From Streptomyces himalayensis subsp. himalayensis (GTDB taxonomy: Bacteria > Actinomycetota > Actinomycetes > Streptomycetales > Streptomycetaceae): a DNA stretch of 64,000 bases. Shown here piece after piece: positions 34,227 to 42,719 of the stretch (positions are counted from its first letter, which is position 1; every line of letters begins with the position of its first letter). Below the pieces are notes generated by a model. It searched no databases. It saw only the letters and a program-made list of their open reading frames with translations, and had not been told where the DNA came from. The translations under genes were made by a program, and so were the position numbers. Where the stretch lies: NCBI RefSeq assembly GCF_013778455.1, contig NZ_JACEHE010000002.1:124001-188000 (forward strand), in the 5' to 3' direction.

Positions 34227-35605
34227 CGCTGGACGCGGTGCGCACGCTCGACGTCGACCCCCTGCTCGACGACCCGAAGACCCGCATCGTGGTCTGCTGC
34301 GGCTCGGGCGGCGTCGGCAAGACGACCACGGCCGCGGCCCTCGGGCTGCGCGCCGCCGAGCGCGGCCGGAAGGTCGTCGTCCTCACCATCGACCCGGCCC
34401 GCAGGCTCGCCCAGTCGATGGGCATCGACTCCCTCGACAACACCCCGCGCCAGGTCAAGGGCATCGACGAGTCCGCGGGCGGCGAACTGCACGCCATGAT
34501 GCTCGACATGAAGCGCACCTTCGACGAGATCGTCGAGGCGCACGCGAACGGCGACCGGGCCCGCCAGATCCTGGAGAATCCCTTCTACCAGTCCCTGTCG
34601 GCCGGCTTCGCGGGCACGCAGGAGTACATGGCGATGGAGAAGCTGGGCCAGCTGCGCTCCCGCGACCAGTGGGACCTGATCGTCGTCGACACACCGCCGT
34701 CGCGCTCCGCGCTGGACTTCCTGGACGCGCCCAAGCGGCTCGGCTCGTTCCTGGACGGCAAGCTGATCCGGGTCCTGATGGCGCCGGCGAAGATGGGCGG
34801 CCGGGCCGGGATGAAGTTCCTGAACGTCGGCATGTCGATGATGACGGGCGCGCTGGGCAAGCTCCTCGGCGGTCAACTCCTGCAGGACGTCCAGACGTTC
34901 GTGGCCGCGATGGACACCATGTTCGGCGGCTTCCGCACCCGCGCCGACGCCACGTACCGGCTGCTGCAGGCGCCCGGCACCGCGTTCCTCGTGGTGGCGG
35001 CCCCGGAGCGGGACGCGCTGCGTGAGGCGGCGTACTTCGTGGAGCGGCTGGCCGCGGAGGACATGCCGCTGGCCGGTCTCGTACTGAACCGGGTGCACGG
35101 CAGCGGAGCAGCCCGGCTGTCGGCGGAGCGGGCGCTCGCAGCCGCGGAAAATCTCGATGCAGAAAATCTTGACGAGAGCCGCATTGTGGATCAGGACGGC
35201 GGGAAGGCTGGAGTTCGTAACTCCCCCGAAACACCGGCCGACTCTGCCAAGTCTGCTGCCTCCGACCGGAGTTCGCACAATCCCGGCCCATCCGCCGGTT
35301 CGGAATCTCCCGATGAAGGCTCCCCCGCCTCGGACCGAACCGACGGGAACGACGGAACCAACAGGCCGGCCGAGCAACCAGCTGAACAACTGACCACTCT
35401 GACCGGGGGCCTGCTGAGGCTGCACGCCGAGCGGATGCAGCTGCTCGCCCGTGAGCAGCGCACACGCGATCGCTTCACCGCGCTCCACCCGGAGGTGGCC
35501 GTGACCGAAGTGGCCGCTCTGCCCGGTGATGTGCACGACATCGCAGGACTGCGGGCCATCGGAGACCGGCTCGCGGCCGGAGAAGGCCCGACCGGAGCTG
35601 CCTGA
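34223..35605 (+). CDS. ArsA/Get3-like anion-transporting ATPase, second of pair, with low-complexity insert
   Basis: 460 aa. Walker A GSGGVGKTTTAAALGL (residues 28-43), signature TIDPARRLAQSMGI, and IVVDTPPSRSALDFLDAP are canonical. Residues about 310-390 form a Ser/Asp/Pro/Glu/Asn-rich insert with codon use less G/C-biased than the rest (for example AAT, GAT, TCT codons), then the fold resumes with TTLTGGLLRLHAERMQLL. The insert probably loops out of the domain. Function in metal transport or tail-anchored protein targeting is unproven in Streptomyces. Confidence 0.87.
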   Translation: MTLDAVRTLDVDPLLDDPKTRIVVCCGSGGVGKTTTAAALGLRAAERGRKVVVLTIDPARRLAQSMGIDSLDNTPRQVKGIDESAGGELHAMMLDMKRTFDEIVEAHANGDRARQILENPFYQSLSAGFAGTQEYMAMEKLGQLRSRDQWDLIVVDTPPSRSALDFLDAPKRLGSFLDGKLIRVLMAPAKMGGRAGMKFLNVGMSMMTGALGKLLGGQLLQDVQTFVAAMDTMFGGFRTRADATYRLLQAPGTAFLVVAAPERDALREAAYFVERLAAEDMPLAGLVLNRVHGSGAARLSAERALAAAENLDAENLDESRIVDQDGGKAGVRNSPETPADSAKSAASDRSSHNPGPSAGSESPDEGSPASDRTDGNDGTNRPAEQPAEQLTTLTGGLLRLHAERMQLLAREQRTRDRFTALHPEVAVTEVAALPGDVHDIAGLRAIGDRLAAGEGPTGAA

Positions 35606-35702
35606 ACCCCATATCCGCTATCCGCAGAGGGGTTTGTCACCCCGCTGCTGCAGAGGGCTTTGTTGCTGCAGAGGGGCTTTCCGCGCCGACAGCGTCGGGC
35701 GG

Positions 35703-36044
35703 TCAGCCCACCGCCGCGTAGCTCTCGTACACCTCTTCTTCAGCGTCCATCGGCAGCAGACCCGCTCCGCGCTCGTATTCCGTGCGCGCGGTCTCGAGCA
35801 GCCTGCGCCACGAGGTGACGGTGGGCCGCCTGCGCAGAAGCGCACGGCGCTCCCGCTCGGTCATGCCGCCCCACACGCCGAACTCGACGCGGTTGTCCAG
35901 CGCGTCGGCCAGGCACTCGGTGCGCACCGGACACCCGGTGCAGACCGCCTTGGCCCTGTTCTGCGCTGCTCCTTGTACGAACAGTTCGTCCGGATCAGTA
36001 GTGCGGCAGGCCGCCTGCGCACTCCAGTCGGTTACCCAGCCCAT
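35703..36044 (-). CDS. wblA: WhiB-like iron-sulfur regulator WblA
   Basis: 113 aa from ATG 36044 (MGWVTDWSAQAACRTT...), with GGGAGAGG upstream; the open frame extends to 36101, but this start matches the known protein length. The four cluster cysteines lie in AACRTTDP and AVCTGCPVRTEC; the WhiB turn GVWGGMTERERR follows. WblA is a global repressor of antibiotic production and a determinant of sporulation in Streptomyces. A 476-bp region lies upstream, shared with the divergent PBP gene. Confidence 0.96.
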   Translation of the reverse strand: MGWVTDWSAQAACRTTDPDELFVQGAAQNRAKAVCTGCPVRTECLADALDNRVEFGVWGGMTERERRALLRRRPTVTSWRRLLETARTEYERGAGLLPMDAEEEVYESYAAVG

Positions 36045-36520
36045 ACCGGCGCCGTCCTCTCCCGAATCGAGGCTCCCCCACGGCGGCAGCGGCATATTCA
36101 CCGCCGCCAGTTGAGGACGTTACGGAAGGTGGGCACAGCGCAACACCCCCTTCGGGCCCAATCTTGAATGGCCCGAACGGACTATGCGTACGCGGCAGAT
36201 CACCCAACGGAGTGAGCTGGCGACATGCGTAAGGAACCCGGCAAACCGGGACAGTTCAGTTGAGTCACAACGGACGACCGATGACACATAAGGCAGATTC
36301 GGACACGCGCCCACCACGGGGGAAGGTTGACATCCAGTAACGATTCGGGTTCGCGGGACGCTACGCCGTGACTTGCGGTGGGGCCGTCGAGGGGACCAGT
36401 TGAGGGCTGCCCCAAAAGTCCCCGAACGGCCGGGTATGACCGACACTGCCGTGACAATCGAGAGCAGCTTAGGCCAAGGGATATACGGCTGTCCGGCGAA
36501 TCAGAACGTAGGCTTCCCCC
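36045..36520. other. divergent regulatory region of wblA and the PBP gene
   Basis: 476 bp with no credible ORF. It contains a TTGACA at 36327-36332 on the plus strand without an obvious matched -10 box. Length and gene pair suggest several regulator sites, but I cannot assign one. Confidence 0.5.
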
Positions 36521-38758
36521 ATGGCAAACAAGCGCTCGGGTGGTGGTCTGTCGCCCACGCAGCAGGCGGCCAAGTTCCTCGGTGTCAGTGTGCTCGCTGG
36601 AGCGGTGCTGGCCGGTATCGGGCTGCCCGCCGTGGGCGCGCTCGGACTTGCGGCCAAGGGGTCGGTCGAGGGGTTCGACGAGATCCCGGCGAATCTGAAG
36701 CGGCCGCCCCTGAGCCAGCGGACCACGATCCTGGACAGCAAGGGCGGCACCATCGCCACGGTCTACTCGCGCGACCGTACGGTGGTCGAGCTCAAGGACA
36801 TCTCGCCGTACATGCAGAAGGCGATCGTCGCGATCGAGGACGCCCGCTTCTACGAGCACGGCGCGGTGGACCTCAAGGGCATCCTGCGCGCGCTCAACGA
36901 GAACGCGCAGAGCGGCGGGGTGGCCCAGGGCGCGTCCACGCTGACCCAGCAGTACGTCAAGAACGTCTTCGTCGAGGAGGCCGGCGACGACCCGACGAAG
37001 GTCGCCCAGGCCACCCAGCAGACCATCGGCCGCAAGATCCGCGAGCTGAAGTACGCGATCCAGGTCGAGGAGAAGCTGGGCAAGAAGCGCATCCTCGAGA
37101 ACTACCTGAACATCACGTTCTTCGGGCAGCAGGCGTACGGCGTCGAGGCGGCCTCCCGGCGGTACTTCTCCAAGTCGGCCAAGGACCTGGACCTGGAAGA
37201 GGCAGCGCTGCTCGCCGGCATCGTCCAGTCGCCCAGCCGCTACGACCCGATCAACGACGAGGCCGAGGCCACCACGCGGCGCAACGTCGTGCTCCAGCGC
37301 ATGGTCGCCACCGGCGACATCTCCCAGGAGGAGGCCGACAAGGCCAAGGAGAAGCCGCTCGGACTGAACGTCAGCAGGCCCCAGAACGGCTGCATCACCG
37401 CGGTCAAGGGCGCCGGCTTCTTCTGCGACTACGTGGAAGAGGTGTTCATGAGCGACCCCGTCTTCGGCAAGACCAAGAAGGACCGGGCGAAGATCTGGAA
37501 CCGGGGCGGCCTGACGATCCGTACGACGCTCGAGCCGCAGGCGCAGAAGTCGGTGCAGGCGTCGATAAAGCAGCACGTGAAGCAGAGCGACGAGGTGGCA
37601 ACGGCCGCGACCATCGTCGAGCCCGGCACCGGCAAGATCCTCGCGATGGGCCAGTCCCGCCCGTACGGCTTCGGGAAGAGCGAGAGCGCGATCAACCTGT
37701 CCGTGGACAAGACGATGAACGGCGGCGCCGGTTACCAGCCGGGATCGACCTTCAAGCCGATCGTCGCGGCGGCGGCCATCGAGGGCGGCAAGCCGGCGAC
37801 GCAGTCGTACTCGTCGCCGTACGAGATGGCGTATCCGAGCCCGGTCGCACAGTGCGACGGCAAGACCTGGGTGAACACGGATGGTGCCAAGCTCACCAAC
37901 GAGAACGAGTCCGAGAAGGGCCCGTACGCCATGAAGGAGGCGACCGCCAAGTCGGTCAACACCTATTACGTACAGCTGATCAGCGATATCGGCATCTGCC
38001 CGGTGACGCAGATGTCGAAGAAGATGGGCGTCGAGCGCGCCGACGGCGGGAAGATCTCCCAGGTGCCGTCGATCGCCCTGGGCACGCAGGAGATGTCGCC
38101 GCTGACGATGGCGAACGCGTACGCGACGTTCGCCTCGCGCGGCACGTACTGCACGCCGATCGCGATCGAGTCGATCACGCAGAAGCTCGGCGGCGAGGAG
38201 GAGAAGCCGCTGGCCGTGCCGAAGTCGACCTGCACGCGCGCGATGTCGGAGAAGACCGCCGACACGATCAACACGATACTGAGGGGCGTCGTCGAGGACG
38301 GTACGGGCCAGCAGGCCGGCCTGGACAGCCGTCCGAGCGCGGGCAAGACCGGTACGACGGACTCCCGCTACGCCGCCTGGTTCGTCGGCTACACGCCGAA
38401 CATGTCGGGCGCCGTCTGGGTCGGCGACCCGCAGCACAAGCGGCGGATGGTCGACATCACCATCGGCGGCGTCTACCACGCCAAGGTCTACGGCGGGCAG
38501 GTCCCCGGACCGATCTGGAAGGACGCGATGACCGGAGCGCTCGCGGGCAAGCCCGCGCCCGACTTCAACCTCATCCACATCCCCGACCCGGTTAAGGACA
38601 AGGACAAGGGCAAGGGCAAGAACCGCGACGACAAGGGGAACAACGGCGGCGCCACCCAGACCCCCCTGCCCAGCATCTCCATCCCGCCGGACTTCCTCGG
38701 CGGCACGGGCAATGGCGGGACGACCAATGGGAACGGCAACGGCGGCAACTGGCCCTGA
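36521..38758 (+). CDS. class A penicillin-binding protein
   Basis: 745 aa. A cytoplasmic basic N-terminus and one membrane helix (about residues 20-45) precede a GT51 glycosyltransferase (IEDARFYEHGAVD, QGASTLTQQYVKN, FFGQQAYGVEAASRRYF). The transpeptidase follows with SXXK in PGSTFKP, SxN in AKSVNTYY and KTG in SAGKTGTTDSRYAAWF. The C-terminal 60 residues are Lys/Asp then Gly/Asn/Thr-rich and probably extend into the wall. It makes and crosslinks peptidoglycan. It is divergent from wblA. Confidence 0.95.
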   Translation: MANKRSGGGLSPTQQAAKFLGVSVLAGAVLAGIGLPAVGALGLAAKGSVEGFDEIPANLKRPPLSQRTTILDSKGGTIATVYSRDRTVVELKDISPYMQKAIVAIEDARFYEHGAVDLKGILRALNENAQSGGVAQGASTLTQQYVKNVFVEEAGDDPTKVAQATQQTIGRKIRELKYAIQVEEKLGKKRILENYLNITFFGQQAYGVEAASRRYFSKSAKDLDLEEAALLAGIVQSPSRYDPINDEAEATTRRNVVLQRMVATGDISQEEADKAKEKPLGLNVSRPQNGCITAVKGAGFFCDYVEEVFMSDPVFGKTKKDRAKIWNRGGLTIRTTLEPQAQKSVQASIKQHVKQSDEVATAATIVEPGTGKILAMGQSRPYGFGKSESAINLSVDKTMNGGAGYQPGSTFKPIVAAAAIEGGKPATQSYSSPYEMAYPSPVAQCDGKTWVNTDGAKLTNENESEKGPYAMKEATAKSVNTYYVQLISDIGICPVTQMSKKMGVERADGGKISQVPSIALGTQEMSPLTMANAYATFASRGTYCTPIAIESITQKLGGEEEKPLAVPKSTCTRAMSEKTADTINTILRGVVEDGTGQQAGLDSRPSAGKTGTTDSRYAAWFVGYTPNMSGAVWVGDPQHKRRMVDITIGGVYHAKVYGGQVPGPIWKDAMTGALAGKPAPDFNLIHIPDPVKDKDKGKGKNRDDKGNNGGATQTPLPSISIPPDFLGGTGNGGTTNGNGNGGNWP

Positions 38759-38824
38759 GGCGCCCTGGGCCTGACGCTGGGCCCCAGCCCGACCTCGTCG
38801 TGTCGGTGACCGGGGCTGTTACGT

Positions 38825-38861
38825 GGTGAGGGCGCCCCCTGAGGAAGGGGGCGCCCTCACC
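38825..38861. terminator. 16-bp perfect hairpin between PBP and YqeY genes
   Basis: GGTGAGGGCGCCCCCT pairs with its complement across loop GAGGA, between convergent genes. Confidence 0.85.
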
Positions 38862-38899
38862 GACGTATGCGGATGTGCGAATGGGTGCTGCAGACGCGG

Positions 38900-39364
38900 T
38901 CAGCCCGCGAGAAGCTTCTTGACGACCGCGGCGACGCGGCCGCCCTCCGCCTGGCCCGCGACCTTGGGGTTCACGATCTTCATGACCTGCCCCATGGCCC
39001 GCGGCCCCTCGGCGCCGGCCGCCTTCGCCTCCTCGACCGCCTGCGCGACGATCTGCTGGAGCTCGTCGTCGGACAGCTGCTTCGGCAGGTACGCGGCGAG
39101 GACCTCGCCCTCCGCCTTCTCCCGCTCGGCCTGCTCGGGGCGGCCACCCTGCGCGAAGGCGTCCGCGGCCTCGCGCCGCTTCTTCGCCTCCCTGGTGATT
39201 ACCTTCTGCACCTCGTCGTCGGAGAGCTCGCGCGCCGTCTTGCCCGCGACCTCCTCCTTCGTGATGGCGGCGAGGGTGAGCCGGAGCGTCGAGGAGCGCA
39301 GCTCATCGCGCTCCTTGATCGCCGCGGTGAGGTCTTCCTGCAGCTTCGACTTGAGCGTGGTCAT
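38900..39364 (-). CDS. GatB/YqeY domain protein
   Basis: 154 aa from ATG 39364 (MTTLKSKLQEDLTAAIKERDELRSS). Helical YqeY fold ending GPRAMGQVMKIVNPKVAGQAEGGRVAAVVKKLL, characteristic of the family related to the GatB tail that binds tRNA. The cellular role is not established. The frame upstream of 39364 has no start of the family. It converges with the PBP gene and is divergent from the phosphoesterase gene. Confidence 0.9.
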   Translation of the reverse strand: MTTLKSKLQEDLTAAIKERDELRSSTLRLTLAAITKEEVAGKTARELSDDEVQKVITREAKKRREAADAFAQGGRPEQAEREKAEGEVLAAYLPKQLSDDELQQIVAQAVEEAKAAGAEGPRAMGQVMKIVNPKVAGQAEGGRVAAVVKKLLAG

Positions 39365-39440
39365 GCAGTGATTCTCGCAGGTACGTCCAGCCGGACGCCC
39401 GCTGATTTCCGGCGTCCTGGGGGTCTGACACGATGGGCGT

Positions 39441-40367
39441 ATGCGCGCGCGATACGGAGTACCCCTGGGCATCACGGCGACCGCGGCAGCGGGACTCGTC
39501 TACGCGGCGGGCTTCGAGGCCCGCTCCTTCCGGCTTCGACGGGTCACCGTGCCCGTACTGCCGCAGGGCATGCGTCCCCTGCGAGTCCTCCAGGTCTCCG
39601 ACATCCACATGGTCTCCGGCCAGCGCAAGAAGCAACGCTGGCTGCGCGCCCTGGCCGGGCTGCGCCCCGACTTCGTGATCAACACCGGGGACAACCTCTC
39701 CGACCCGGAGGGCGTACCGGAGGTACTGGACGCGCTGGGCCCGCTGATGGAGTACCCGGGCGCGTACGTCTTCGGCTCGAACGACTACTACGGCCCCAAG
39801 CTGCGCAACCCTGCCCGCTACCTGGTCGACAAGGTGCGCGGCCGGCACGGGCTCAACGGCAACCCGCCCGCCGTCGGCGCCGTCCACAACCCGTGGGAGG
39901 ACCTGCGCGACGGCTTCGACGAGGCGGGCTGGGTGAACCTGACCAACACCCGCGGTTCGCTGAAGATAGACGGCTTCGAGATCGCACTGACGGGCGTGGA
40001 CGACCCGCACATCAAACGGGACCGGTACGCGCGCGTGGCGGGCGGGCCCCCGGCGGGCGCCGACTTCGCGATGGGCATCGTGCACGCCCCGTACCTGCGC
40101 AGCCTCGACGCCTTCACCGAGGACGGCTATCCGCTGATCCTCGCGGGCCACACCCACGGCGGCCAGCTGTGCATCCCCTTCTACGGCGCGCTGGTCACCA
40201 ACTGCGACCTGGACACGGACCGCGTGAAGGGTCTCTCCACGCACTCGGCGGCCGGCAACGTCTCCTACCTCCACGTCTCAGCAGGCTGCGGCACCAATCG
40301 CTACACACCGGTACGGTTCGCTTGCCCGCCGGAGGCTACGTTGCTGACCTTGACGCCGCAGGTCTGA
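39441..40367 (+). CDS. calcineurin-like metallophosphoesterase
   Basis: 308 aa. It has an N-terminal hydrophobic segment (LGITATAAAGLVYAAGF), possibly a membrane anchor, then the five phosphoesterase motifs: DIHM (SDIHMVSG), GDN (INTGDNLSD), GSND, H (GIVHAP) and GHTHGGQ. The metal ligands are complete. It resembles YkuE/YaeI proteins, some of which act on lipid-linked substrates. ATG 39441 follows the divergent YqeY gene by 76 bp. Downstream is a short repeat-rich gap, then tRNA-Pro. Confidence 0.9.
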   Translation: MRARYGVPLGITATAAAGLVYAAGFEARSFRLRRVTVPVLPQGMRPLRVLQVSDIHMVSGQRKKQRWLRALAGLRPDFVINTGDNLSDPEGVPEVLDALGPLMEYPGAYVFGSNDYYGPKLRNPARYLVDKVRGRHGLNGNPPAVGAVHNPWEDLRDGFDEAGWVNLTNTRGSLKIDGFEIALTGVDDPHIKRDRYARVAGGPPAGADFAMGIVHAPYLRSLDAFTEDGYPLILAGHTHGGQLCIPFYGALVTNCDLDTDRVKGLSTHSAAGNVSYLHVSAGCGTNRYTPVRFACPPEATLLTLTPQV

Positions 40368-40615
40368 GATTCAGGGTCTGAGCCGCCGCCGGGTCTGAGT
40401 CGCAGGCCCTGAGACGCCGGGGCCGAGCCGCCGGGGCCGAGCGTGAGGTCTGAGAGGCCGGGTCTGAGGCGCCGGGCTTGCGGGGGCGCGTGCCTGCGGC
40501 AGGACGCCCCAGGTCAGCCAGCCCCGCAGGCGCCGGAAAACCGGATTTCGTCTCCGGCCGCCGGTCCGCTAAAGTAATCGATGTCGCCGCGACGTGAACG
40601 CCGCAACAGCGACAT
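40368..40615. repeat. degenerate GGTCTGAG-type repeats before tRNA-Pro
   Basis: The words GGTCTGAG, GGCCGAG and GCCGGG recur with 12-20 bp spacing from 40362 to 40475, for example GGTCTGAGATTCAG and GGTCTGAGCCGCC. The region has no gene; promoter elements for the tRNA are expected in 40540-40600. Confidence 0.5.
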
Positions 40616-40689
40616 CGGGGTGTGGCGCAGCTTGGCAGCGCGCTTCGTTCGGGACGAAGAGGTCGTGGGTTCAAATCCCGCCACCCCGA
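40616..40689 (+). tRNA. tRNA-Pro (anticodon CGG)
   Basis: A full cloverleaf can be drawn: acceptor stem 40616-40622 with 40682-40688, D-stem GCGC/GCGC, anticodon stem CTTCG/CGAAG around loop TTCGGGA with CGG at 40650-40652, T-arm GTGGG-TTCAAAT-CCCGC, discriminator A. CCA is not encoded. The element inserts so that its own att copy restores the 3' half exactly, and the tRNA stays functional. Confidence 0.95.
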
Positions 40690-40690
40690 C
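40646..40690. other. attL core, 45 bp
   Basis: Identical to 55602-55646, it begins in the anticodon stem (CGTTCGGG...) and ends one base past the discriminator. The flanking bases differ (T versus G on the left, G versus A on the right). Confidence 0.95.
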
Positions 40691-40697
40691 GCAGGTC

Positions 40698-40731
40698 AGA
40701 GGGCCAATCGCATGATCGCGATTGGCCCTCT
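40698..40731 (+). terminator. element-borne hairpin after tRNA-Pro
   Basis: 14-bp perfect stem (AGAGGGCCAATCGC) with a 6-nt loop, then TTTC. It lies inside the element, 9 bp past the tRNA, and so replaces the host terminator displaced to the far side of attR. Confidence 0.8.
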
Positions 40732-40740
40732 TTCATGCTC

Positions 40741-40765
40741 GGGGGGCCAAACAGGGGGCCAAACG
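40741..40765. repeat. left copy of a 25-bp arm repeat
   Basis: Two tandem GGGGGCCAAAC half-units. The entire 25 bp is identical to 55477-55501, both inside the element and near a core site. Probably integrase or Xis arm-type binding sites. Confidence 0.75.
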
Positions 40766-40772
40766 AATTTGA

Positions 40773-41975
40773 TCAGGCCACCGCGTCGTTCTCTTCCTCG
40801 CCCTCTGCGTCCTCCCCTTCCTGATCTTCGGCGAAGATGTCGTCCATCGCTTCGGCGCCCTGCGTGATCACAGGCCGGAGCTGTTTGCGGTAAACCGCCT
40901 CTGTGGTCGCCTGGCTGCTGTGACCGACCAAGAGCGCGATCCGCTCCAAGGGGATGCCGTGATCGGAGAGCAGAGACACGAAGCTGTGCCGGAGCTCCCG
41001 CGGCGTCCACTCCGGCTTCAGCCCGGCCTTCTTCACGATGGCCTTGAAGTCGCGCCGGACGTTGGCCGCGTCAAGCGGCTCACCGCTCCGAGTCGTGAAG
41101 ACACGGCCGGTCGGACTCCACTCCATCCCTCTCGATGCCCGCTCCTGCTTCTGCCATCGCATGTGCTCTTCGAGGACTTCGACCACCTGCTTCGGCAGGG
41201 CGATGGTCCGGCGGCTCTTCCTGGTTTTGGTCTCACCGTGCTTGCGCACCGAACGCCACACCGCGACATGAGGCGGGATGCCGTCCGTCGTTTCCAGGAA
41301 GACGTGATCCCAGGTGAGGGGCCGCGCCTCTTCCGTGCGCACACCGCTGAGGAGCGAGAGCACGAGGTAGGCGTACAGCCGCGACGGGCGCGCGACGGTG
41401 AGTACGGCTTTCGCCTGCTCCAGGTTCAGTGCCTTGCTCGGTCGGCCGGGGCGCCCCTCTGGTGCGGTGACGAGTAGGGCGACGTTCCGCGCGGCCTTGT
41501 CCCTGCGCTGAGCGTGCGCGATGGAACGGCGCAGGATGGCGAGCAGGTCACGCAGGCTTCGCGTCGCGAGGAATTCGGCCCTGTCGTCCAACCAGTCGTC
41601 AACGTCGTCCGCGCTGAGTTCCTTCAGCTTCGCCTTGCCGATGAACGGGATCAGATGCTTGTTCGCCATCGAGCGGTTCTTGCCGATGGTGCCCTTCTCG
41701 TCGCGCCCCTTAAGCCCACGCTCCAACCAGTCGTTCACCGCGTCGGCCACGGTGTAGTTGGCCGGCGCCTTGACGCCGGTCTGCATCTCCTTCTTCAGGT
41801 CCCGGATCTTCTGGCGGACTTCGGTCTTCGTCTTGCCGTACACCTTCGGCCGACGGCGCTTGCCGTTCGGGGCGTAGCCCAGGGAGACGGCTCCCACGTA
41901 GCTCTTCTTGGCGGGGTCCCAATAGATGGTGTCCGCACCATGGCCAGCGCGGGTGCTCTTCGGGGTCTCGCTCAT
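40773..41975 (-). CDS. int: site-specific tyrosine recombinase (integrase)
   Basis: 400 aa. The N-terminus is an arm-binding domain (TIYWDPAKKSYVGAVSLGY), then a SAM-like core-binding domain, then the catalytic domain with Arg in LLSGVRTEEARPL, the ELRHSF motif (His-x2-Arg type), Lys/Thr strand, GHSSQ and nucleophile Tyr in AVYRKQL. The acidic tail is EDQEGEDAEGEEEND. I chose ATG 41975 because GGAGG lies 10 nt upstream; the frame also opens at 41993. It catalyses integration into tRNA-Pro, and with Xis, excision. It ends 83 bp from attL. Confidence 0.95.
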   Translation of the reverse strand: MSETPKSTRAGHGADTIYWDPAKKSYVGAVSLGYAPNGKRRRPKVYGKTKTEVRQKIRDLKKEMQTGVKAPANYTVADAVNDWLERGLKGRDEKGTIGKNRSMANKHLIPFIGKAKLKELSADDVDDWLDDRAEFLATRSLRDLLAILRRSIAHAQRRDKAARNVALLVTAPEGRPGRPSKALNLEQAKAVLTVARPSRLYAYLVLSLLSGVRTEEARPLTWDHVFLETTDGIPPHVAVWRSVRKHGETKTRKSRRTIALPKQVVEVLEEHMRWQKQERASRGMEWSPTGRVFTTRSGEPLDAANVRRDFKAIVKKAGLKPEWTPRELRHSFVSLLSDHGIPLERIALLVGHSSQATTEAVYRKQLRPVITQGAEAMDDIFAEDQEGEDAEGEEENDAVA

Positions 41976-41996
41976 CTTCTGTTGTGCCTCCATAGG

Positions 41997-42028
41997 ACAG
42001 GGCCGCGCCCTGAAGGGCGCGGCCCTGT
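41997..42028 (-). terminator. hairpin between xis and int
   Basis: 15-bp inverted repeat (ACAGGGCCGCGCCCT) with a tiny loop, just upstream of int. It could attenuate read-through from xis into int, allowing separate control of excision and integration. Confidence 0.65.
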
Positions 42029-42049
42029 GGAACTGGGGTGATGGGGAGT

Positions 42050-42259
42050 TCAGGCGGTGGCCTCTGCCTCGCGCTTGAGGAGTTCGACGTACTGCGCGAT
42101 GTACTCCGGCGGCACGAGTCGGCGACGGCCGATGCGGACGGTGTGAAGTCGTCCGAGTCGTATCTCTTCGTAGACCATCGAGCGTCCGATCCTGAGGGCC
42201 TTGGCCGCCTCTTCGGGGCGGTAGAGGAGCTGTTCGGCAGCATCAGCAACGGTGGCCAT
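42050..42259 (-). CDS. xis: excisionase (helix-turn-helix, MerR/Xis type)
   Basis: 69 aa, MATVADAAEQLLYRPEEAAKAL ... with the winged-helix DNA-binding pattern YRPEEAAKALRIGRSMVYEEIRLGRLHTVRIGRRRLVPPEY of excisionase/AlpA proteins (helix 2 IGRSMVYEEI, wing TVRIGRR). ATG 42259 has AGGAGG 9 nt upstream. It immediately precedes int, the usual AICE order xis-int. The Xis role is inferred from family and position. Confidence 0.88.
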   Translation of the reverse strand: MATVADAAEQLLYRPEEAAKALRIGRSMVYEEIRLGRLHTVRIGRRRLVPPEYIAQYVELLKREAEATA

Positions 42260-42334
42260 GCGGTGGTGCCTCCTAGGCAGGGTTCCGGGGTGGGGCCCTT
42301 CTCGGGAGTCCGCGTCTGTCCGAGGTTCGGATTT

Positions 42335-42543
42335 CTGCGTCACAGCGTCACCTGCGTCATCCAGGCTTCTGACCTGCGGGTTTGCGTGACGCAGAGCGCG
42401 GGGAGTGCGTCACCCGTGACGCAGGCTGTCCGTCATGGGTGACGCAGGTGACGCGGCGTGACGCAGGTGGCGGCCGTCTGCGTCACGGTCGTCTGCGCAG
42501 GTCACCAGCCGTTTTCCGGGTGGCCGTGACGCAGGTGACGCAG
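42335..42543. repeat. array of GTGACGCAG iterons
   Basis: About ten copies of GTGACGCAG or its complement, some one base off: complement copies at 42335, 42445-type CTGCGTCAC, 42478, and direct copies at 42386, 42416, 42439, 42448 (GCGG variant), 42458, 42526 and 42535. The region 42260-42719 has no gene. An origin of replication or a Rep/Kor binding array is likely. Confidence 0.75.
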
Positions 42544-42659
42544 CATTTCCCACTTAGGAAAAGGGGAGGGGGTGTCTGTGGTGGTGCAGTGCGGCTCAGG
42601 ACGTGAAGAAGGAGCCGCTTCGCGGCGCGTCCATCGCAGGGCGGCGCCGCCGCCGAACA

Positions 42660-42698
42660 GCAAGAAGAGCACGGCCCCGCGCGGGGTGCTCCTCTTGC
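42660..42698 (-). terminator. imperfect hairpin downstream of the Rep ATPase gene
   Basis: GCAAGA and GAGCAC arms pair with GTGCTC and TCTTGC over an internal mismatch; it lies 22 bp after the rep stop. Confidence 0.5.
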
Positions 42699-42719
42699 TC
42701 GTGCGGCCGGGCGTGCCGG

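Noticed and set aside
33249..35605. Arsenic resistance operon
   Set aside because: The two ArsA-like ATPases lack the Cys triad, and no ArsB, ArsC or ArsR gene is present.
36200..38578. 792-aa minus-strand ORF opposite the PBP gene
   Set aside because: Antisense shadow of a well-defined class A PBP gene; no recognisable domain.
42335..42543. CRISPR array
   Set aside because: The repeated unit is only 9 bp, occurs in both orientations and has irregular spacing; no cas genes are present.
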